DNA of 64,000 nt from Argopecten irradians (lineage: Eukaryota; Mollusca; Bivalvia; Pectinida; Pectinidae). Each line of letters starts with the position of its first letter. Position 1 is the stretch's first letter. The DNA is taken from NCBI RefSeq assembly GCF_041381155.1, contig NC_091134.1, positions 53,827,944 to 53,891,943 of the forward strand, written 5' to 3'. The notes under the pieces were generated by a model. The model worked only from the letters and a program-made list of their open reading frames with translations, did no database searches and was not told where the DNA came from. Below are positions 60,901 to 64,000 of this stretch, in pieces. Made by a program: the position numbers and the translations under genes.

Positions 60901-61506
60901 AAGTCTCCACAATCAAACTTACTTCAGCTTTGATATCTCCATTGGCGGGGGATCTGAATGACTATGTCCTTGTTTGTAATATTTCCACACAAGTAATATC
61001 ATGTATTTGCATCTAGTGAATAATATCCTTTCTCCTTTTGTTTTCAGACTTCTTGTCTTGAGGTCTCCTACAACAGTGTAGTGACCAACGGTGTCTCCAA
61101 AGACACAGAAGATTCCTCAAACCAACACAATGCTGCATCTTCGTCTCCAGTTGGTGACGGCAGTAACAATGAACTAGTTGATGGTTTGGCCGGATCCCCT
61201 AGTGTGGTAGAACCACACGACCTAGGTGACAGTGACCAGATCATTGTGACAGTGGATCCAGCTAAAACCAACGGTGTGGAATCTGATAACTCTATAATAC
61301 ATCTGGACACAAGTCCTGAAGCTAAGTCACAGCTTGATCAAATGTGGCAGCAGCTCGAGGTGGCTATGGTACAAAGTCATGATCGGGTCCGCGGACAGCT
61401 CCAAGAATTCGGAATTGGCGAAGGAGAGGAAGATTCAGAGTCGGAGGAAGGTCAGATGTGGAGGATTGTTCAGGGGGATTCCCCTTATACTATACAGCTA
61501 GTGTGA
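33688..61506 (+). CDS. MAP7: MAP7/ensconsin-family microtubule-associated protein, at least 13 exons, 5' exons not found
   Basis: MAP7 proteins bind microtubules through an N-terminal coiled coil and recruit kinesin-1 through a C-terminal coiled coil (the Pfam MAP7 domain). Exons seen: 33688-33976, 36243-36374, 40426-40677, 42473-42543, 43697-43984, 44613-44663, 47012-47505, 48170-48350, 48638-48742, 48948-49106, 49422-50039, 56494-56855 and a last exon from 61048. Phases match across the first eleven. The order is a basic FGSRTPRE region, Ser/Pro/Lys-rich linkers, then the Glu/Arg/Lys MAP7 domain (exons 7-10) and a tail with PIIAFEDN, as in MAP7D1. The first exon seen enters in phase 0 after TTCCAG, so upstream exons exist but are outside the window or unrecognised. 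Frame changes occur in exons 11 and 12. Confidence 0.88.
33977..36242 (+). other. MAP7 intron, nothing else recognised
   Basis: 2.27 kb, AT-rich. No repeat structure beyond homopolymers was noticed. Confidence 0.5.
36243..36374 (+). CDS. MAP7: MAP7 exon b: Ser-rich linker
   Basis: Acceptor AACTCCTTAG, donor GTAAGC. The 44-residue linker (GYPGSSPPSK...RPTESLLG) is likely disordered and phosphorylatable. Phase 1 in, phase 1 out, consistent with its neighbours. Confidence 0.85.
36375..40425 (+). other. MAP7 intron, nothing else recognised
   Basis: 4.05 kb. It includes a G homopolymer near 36456-36469 and AT-rich sequence. A 105-codon minus-strand open frame (39213-39530) has no recognisable domain and was not called. 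Confidence 0.5.
40426..40677 (+). CDS. MAP7: MAP7 exon c: basic Pro/Ser linker
   Basis: Acceptor CCGTGGCAG at 40425, donor GTAGGT at 40678, phase 1 at both ends. It contains TTPRKPRPASIAGSVP and SKSTDRLAR, basic motifs typical of the microtubule-associated linker. A downstream AG (after CCTGAGGC) could be an alternative acceptor. Confidence 0.85.
40722..41712. mobile_element. Non-autonomous pogo/Tigger-like element, 991 bp, TA target duplication
   Basis: The left end CAGTCAAACCTCGATGATTC and the right end (reverse complement CAGTCAAACCTCGATGTATC) are terminal inverted repeats, each preceded by TA on its outer side. Internal copies of TCGATG(T/A)ATCGAA occur near both ends. There is no transposase frame. 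Ends beginning CAGT with TA duplication fit the pogo branch of Tc1/mariner. It starts 44 bp inside the intron after exon c. Confidence 0.85.
42473..42543 (+). CDS. MAP7: MAP7 exon d
   Basis: Acceptor TTTCTTCTTAG, donor GTGAAA. A 24-residue basic segment (DRQKTPVRSTPKREKDEQ...). Phases agree with exons c and e. Confidence 0.82.
42544..43696 (+). other. MAP7 intron, nothing else recognised
   Basis: 1.15 kb, no repeat or gene structure noticed. Confidence 0.5.
43697..43984 (+). CDS. MAP7: MAP7 exon e: charged helix plus Thr/Pro-rich linker
   Basis: Acceptor TTTTGTAG, donor GTAAAT, phase 0 both ends, 96 codons. A Lys/Glu helix (KLTEKRKAELQKLAEKKKE) is followed by a basic stretch with QTIDRLSTPRLAKY and several TP sites, likely proline-directed phosphorylation targets. 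Confidence 0.85.
44613..44663 (+). CDS. MAP7: MAP7 exon f (17 codons)
   Basis: A small exon between CTTTTTGCAG and GTTAGT, phase 0 both ends, reading GTKKSVTIVAPQSSPRK. Its size and symmetry make it a candidate cassette exon. Confidence 0.78.
44664..47011 (+). other. MAP7 intron, nothing else recognised
   Basis: 2.35 kb, AT-rich, no structure noticed. Confidence 0.5.
47012..47505 (+). CDS. MAP7: MAP7 exon g: linker and start of MAP7 domain
   Basis: Acceptor TACTTGCAG, donor GTAATA, phase 2 out. A Ser/Pro/Glu-rich disordered region comes first, with a TPASSTSTP stretch. From about 47400 the coiled coil begins with YKAKLAEKRRQAREKAEKE, the start of the conserved kinesin-binding MAP7 domain. 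Confidence 0.92.
48170..48350 (+). CDS. MAP7: MAP7 exon h: MAP7-domain coiled coil
   Basis: Acceptor GTGTTGCAG, donor GTATCT. It is nearly all Glu, Arg, Lys, Gln and Ala (RLAEEERQRQEEEEQRRMEE), a long single helix. Phase 2 in, 0 out. Confidence 0.92.
48638..48742 (+). CDS. MAP7: MAP7 exon i: MAP7-domain coiled coil
   Basis: Acceptor GATTACAG, donor GTATAT, 35 codons, phase 0 both ends (KEEADRKAKEEAERLEKEKQ...). It continues the helix. Confidence 0.9.
48948..49106 (+). CDS. MAP7: MAP7 exon j: end of coiled coil and Ser/Met-rich tract
   Basis: Acceptor ATCTTCCAG, donor GTACAC, 53 codons. RLEMIMKRVKSD closes the MAP7 domain as in other members. A low-complexity Ser/Met/Gly tract (MSSSMIGTSSSMSGS...) follows. 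Confidence 0.9.
49422..50039 (+). CDS. MAP7: MAP7 exon k: acidic tail with duplicated KFKSPLLQ motif, frame change near its end
   Basis: Acceptor ATCATTTAG, donor GTAAGT at 50040. It carries a DDKA triplet repeat and two copies of TPKFKSPLLQ about 25 residues apart. The frame reaches a stop at 49965-49967 just after an A5 run (49959-49963). The following 72 bases are protein-like in another frame (VSSSSLNGVNGEVEQYPQEL) and lead to a perfect donor. A one-base length change at the A-run would explain this, as a real mutation or a sequencing error. Confidence 0.82.
50040..54231 (+). other. MAP7 intron 5' part with one unexplained open frame
   Basis: Part of the 6.45-kb intron between exons k and l. 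Besides the frame at 50201-50884 it holds AT-rich, non-repetitive sequence. An undetected small exon is possible, because exons k and l do not meet in matching phase. Confidence 0.45.
50201..50884 (+). other. Unidentified open frame with one internal stop
   Basis: One frame stays open for 228 codons except for a TAG at 50384-50386; the longer part (50417-50884) has 155 codons. The middle is acidic and protein-like (DTNMDRSLDYLDFENFE) and the end is hydrophobic. The length is unusual for such AT-rich DNA. No domain is recognised. It could be an old retroposed or transposon gene, an alternative MAP7 terminal exon, or chance. Confidence 0.22.
54232..54411. mobile_element. Palindromic MITE, about 180 bp
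   Basis: Long arms pair almost end to end: GATAACATACTGAAATACAC at 54251-54270 matches in reverse complement near 54377-54396, and the pairing continues inward (AAGGTTATCTGAAT / ATTCAGATAACCTT). Outer sequence AGTGTTTTCTTTTCC pairs less perfectly. The loop is about 25 nt. No clear target duplication. Confidence 0.75.
54412..56493 (+). other. MAP7 intron 3' part, nothing else recognised
   Basis: 2.08 kb of AT-rich sequence without visible repeats. Confidence 0.45.
56494..56855 (+). CDS. MAP7: MAP7 exon l: conserved C-terminal tail, frame changes inside
   Basis: Acceptor TGTTTACAG, donor GTAATG at 56856. The first frame reads RTADSSLGTSSDQSLRREPG and NFEDFIDLSVTNKNFE, then stops near 56733. 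A second frame is protein-like over about 56691-56750 (FAHQTTDDLLNP). A third frame reads NLDYISSDSHPKPIIAFEDN to the donor. The FEDFIDL and PIIAFED motifs resemble the tail of MAP7D1 (FEEVIQL ... NPILAFDD). Two single-base insertions would give one continuous tail, so this is either decay or assembly error. Confidence 0.72.
57119..57182. repeat. Solo terminal repeat of the 28241-28553 MITE family
   Basis: CATCCTCAATACTCCAGGGG...TATATCCACCCTGGAATATTTCATA matches one end of the MITE at 28241-28553. No partner end lies nearby, so this is a remnant. Confidence 0.65.
57546..59591. mobile_element. Tandem-core interspersed element bounded by GCTCACCTGG ends
   Basis: GCTCACCTGG at 57546-57555 is answered by CCAGGTGAGC at 59556-59565, followed by GGCCCTCTGGGCCTCTTGTT. 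A hairpin TCACCTGGTCCGAAGGACC and a CCGTCGTCCGT microsatellite (57598-57655) follow the left end. The centre is a tandem array. Palindromic ends, a microsatellite and a core of about 160-bp repeats match the build of bivalve 'pearl'/Helentron-associated elements; the family call is inference. Confidence 0.75.
57712..59400. repeat. Tandem array, 158-bp unit, about 11 copies
   Basis: The string GCATCCTTATAGGGTGGGGA recurs at about 57872, 58030, 58188, 58346 and 58505, and in diverged form to about 59286. Each unit also carries GGGGCTGACCCCC and AACGACTTCTTCTCTG. Copies near 57872-58560 are nearly identical and outer copies are diverged, the usual result of unequal exchange. Minus-strand open frames through it are artefacts of the repeat. 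Confidence 0.92.
59592..60168 (+). other. MAP7 intron between two repeat elements, nothing seen
   Basis: 577 bp of AT-rich sequence without recognisable content. Confidence 0.45.
60169..60953. mobile_element. Second tandem-core element, GGCGGGGGAT ends
   Basis: It starts TATCCCTCCCCCAACGAAG with a TTGGCGGGGGATA inverted partner, has a CCGTCCGTCCG microsatellite (about 60212-60250), then three diverged units of about 160-180 bp (GGAGCATAA(C/T)TCTAAAACC, GAGATATTTCCACGAAAC, CCTTTTGCTATTTTTAGG). It ends with TTGGCGGGGGATC. Same build as the element at 57546 but unrelated in sequence. Confidence 0.78.
61048..61506 (+). CDS. MAP7: MAP7 last exon: two possible C-termini
   Basis: Acceptor TTGTTTTCAG just before 61048. 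One frame stays open for about 152 codons to a stop at 61504-61506; it is Ser/Asp/Glu-rich and clearly protein-like (DQIIVTVDP, QLDQMWQQLEVAM, EGEEDSESEEG). The phase of the upstream donor instead gives DFLS and a stop after four codons. If exon l carries one more length error the long frame is the true end; otherwise the long frame belongs to an isoform. Confidence 0.62.
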   Translation, partial: TSCLEVSYNSVVTNGVSKDTEDSSNQHNAASSSPVGDGSNNELVDGLAGSPSVVEPHDLGDSDQIIVTVDPAKTNGVESDNSIIHLDTSPEAKSQLDQMWQQLEVAMVQSHDRVRGQLQEFGIGEGEEDSESEEGQMWRIVQGDSPYTIQLV

Positions 61507-64000
61507 GCACTGCCTCAAACATGGATTGTTCGTTTCTTTTTGTCGTTCAGATAAAATGGCTTGCTGTAGAGAAGGATCAAAGAATTCAGTCTGATATATC
61601 GATACAAGTCCCTAAAGAGCTGATATCTATTGATGTTGTCATTCAACCTTTCAGTATCGGAACCTTTCCAGTTTCCATCAGGAATGGCCTTAAGTACAGG
61701 AATAGTTATTTGACCACATTAAGACTGATATACCATATACCCAAACTATGTGCAGGTGTTGTCGGACCTTGAATTGCAAAAATTCACTGCTTTCAAAATT
61801 TATTATTGAATCAAAATAATGTCCTTTAAGTTTTTTCTTTACAATATTTACATCCAAAATGTTATTTATGATTTATTTACTGTTATAAACCATTGAGAGT
61901 CAGCTGGCCTGATAAAGTGTCATTATAAATCTATTCTACAAAATAAAATAAACCTAAATTGTTATAATTACATTTCATTCTTAATCATTATCTAAGATAT
62001 GATATTTGCTGATAATATGCAAAACAATATCTGTGAATTAGATATTAAAATTGCATCTCAAGGGGAACAACTCTGGACACAAGGCATCAAGCAGTTCTTG
62101 TACAAATTTATTGGTAGAACATGTCCTGGAATTTTGTTGTGACAATAGTTATCTCAATAACGGAATAATGATAAAAATATTTTTATTTCTCAAATCAGTA
62201 TATTCTAATCAAGTGAAAATAAAATTTAAAAAAACCTGTCGTCATCATAATTATAGATTAAATATATCATCAGAACAAGTCAATCAAAAATTCAGGACAG
62301 TGCAGTTGGTGAGGATATCCTTTATTTTAAGGATATGTTGGTGATGCCAGAACACCCAATCTCTTTCCTCCGATGTTTGCCTTGGTTTTCTTCAAGGGAA
62401 GCATCACCAGGGGATGAAGAGAAATAATGGTTATCGATGTAAGGGGAATAATCCATGGTGGGAAAATCAGAAAGGTTAAGACTTCAACTCTGGATGGGGA
62501 GAGAGAGTTGGGGATAAACTTTATTCAAGATCAGTAGGAGAAATGAGTGGATAAATTATTGCATGAAATACTGGAGAATCTGAAACATTTTGTTCTTCAT
62601 TAAAAATTAAAATAATTGGTATGGATCTCCTACTATTGAGATGGGGAAATATAATTTGATGTATTTAACTTCCAATTTCAATATACTGCAGTTATAAGAA
62701 AATTCTGGAATCTGTGATGCTGCCACATTAGGTCTGCTGTGAAGACATTTGTGATAAGGCTTTAGTGAACAAGCTTATCCAGCAGTTAGTTGTAGTCAAT
62801 GTGTGTAAATGCTCTGAATGCTCCAGTGAAAATGTTGACTTTGTAAAGTTCATACTAAAAAAACTGAACAAATTGAAAATAGATATTTTACATCACATGC
62901 ATAGATATGTTGATAAACATAAATTACAGTTATCAAATTTATTATCATGATGTATTTATATGAATTACGAGTAAACTGCATTTATGATACTTTGTGATGG
63001 ATAGTGCATGAGTTCGTACATTGGCTCTGTAGTACATTGTCATTTCTAGCTCACCTGGCCCAAATGTACTGTTGGACCTACAAGGCATTATCATGTAATT
63101 GGTCATTTGTTCATCTAGTCCAACTGTTGGCCCAATTTTTCTGTGCCAGTAATACATGGAGGATGTTTTAAGTTATGATACATTTTTGGAGGCTTTTGTG
63201 TTCTCTAATGATTTAAGATGAAATTGTTTTACAATCGCCAGTGCTTTTCCCCCAATGAGATGATAAGTGTTCTATGATGTGAATAAATTTTTTTATTTTG
63301 TGAAAAAGTTCATTATGTGGGTACCTGTGTTGTGAATTGACAGGGAAAAAAGGAGACCCTTTTACACTGCAGATTTTATGTTGTTAATATTATTAAAAAA
63401 TAAAACTTTTCCTTCATGTTCCATATGCCATTTTTTATAGGAGCACGATACCGTCGTTTAAACTTATACATCTGTAATGCAAATATGCATGAAGACAGTG
63501 TTGTGTGTTAGAAATGTGATAGGTGTTATGTATATAGCTTTGTTGGATAAAGCTACACATGTGATATATGCTAAATTAAATCTTCATTCCATTGTCATTG
63601 CTTTGCCTGTCCAAAGTTATAAACAAATATAAAACCAAAAAAATCAACATTATTTGTCTTATCTTTAAATTATGAAAGTTTAGAGTATATGTAAATAGAT
63701 AAGGTATTTAATAATATTTTCTTTACCTCAAAGATTTTGTGTCAAATGATAAAATCACATTTTTGTATTTTTATTGTCCTCAAAATATTACTTTTGAGCG
63801 ACTTAAAATCAATTGAAAGTTAAAACTTTTCATCTTTTTTCATGAAAAAAAATCCAAATTTAAGTTAATCTCTGAATGTCGCTTCAAATCACTCGATTAT
63901 TCTGATATGACGAAGTAAAAATGTTGATTAAATGGCATGTTCAATGTTCATAAACATTTTCCGTATGGTACACGGTACATATGGATCATCAGATATAAAT
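61507..64000 (+). other. Probable MAP7 3' UTR and downstream flank
   Basis: No further coding exon is recognised. AATAAA signals occur at 61942-61947, 63282-63287 and 63399-63404, so a long 3' UTR of up to about 1.9 kb is possible. A fragment of the GCTCACCTGG repeat end lies at 63050-63060. The rest is AT-rich. Confidence 0.45.

Noticed and set aside
61458-61772. 104-codon frame overlapping the end of the MAP7 last exon
   Set aside because: Overlaps the long coding frame out of phase and continues into AT-rich 3' UTR without domain support.

Overview
This window looks like nuclear DNA of a marine invertebrate, most likely a bivalve mollusc. It is AT-rich, its genes are split by GT-AG introns, and it is crowded with interspersed repeats of molluscan type: elements bounded by GCTCACCTGG or AACAAGAGGCCC, CCGTCCGT microsatellites, and 150-180 bp tandem cores. 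The species call is inference; no sequence search was run.

Layout. (1) 1-3090: the 3' part of a non-LTR retrotransposon (APE endonuclease plus reverse transcriptase) with a long open frame. (2) 3.1-6.4 kb: non-coding, with three short repeat elements. (3) 6446-8021: a two-exon phytochelatin synthase gene with a complete Cys-His-Asp triad. A non-autonomous hAT-like element (8040-9459) starts 18 bp after its stop codon. (4) 10481-14107: a broken tyrosine-recombinase retroelement of the DIRS/Ngaro group with split direct repeats. (5) 15135-16303: the first two exons of a TTF/ZMYM1-like hAT-type gene, fused end to end with a broken Ty3/gypsy element on the minus strand (16304 to about 20291). The gypsy element appears to have integrase directly after protease, as in the Gmr1 clade.

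(6) 23497-32642, minus strand: an eleven-exon gene for a helix-turn-helix plus DDE integrase-core protein. It has no long open frame and was found by chaining splice sites in phase. It seems to carry about two interruptions. Its introns hold several MITEs and repeats and one unrelated candidate exon. (7) 33688 to about 61506, plus strand: a MAP7/ensconsin-family microtubule-associated protein gene, at least 13 exons over 28 kb. Its 5' exons for the N-terminal microtubule-binding coiled coil were not found here. Its last coding exons change frame, which means either decay or single-base insertion errors in the assembly. Its introns contain a pogo-like element, palindromic MITEs and two large tandem-core repeat elements. 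(8) 61.5-64 kb: probable 3' UTR and flank.

Phytochelatin synthase (heavy-metal chelation) and MAP7 (kinesin-1/microtubule cofactor) are unrelated host genes. The rest of the window is mostly a record of transposition. I found no tRNA, rRNA or CRISPR.
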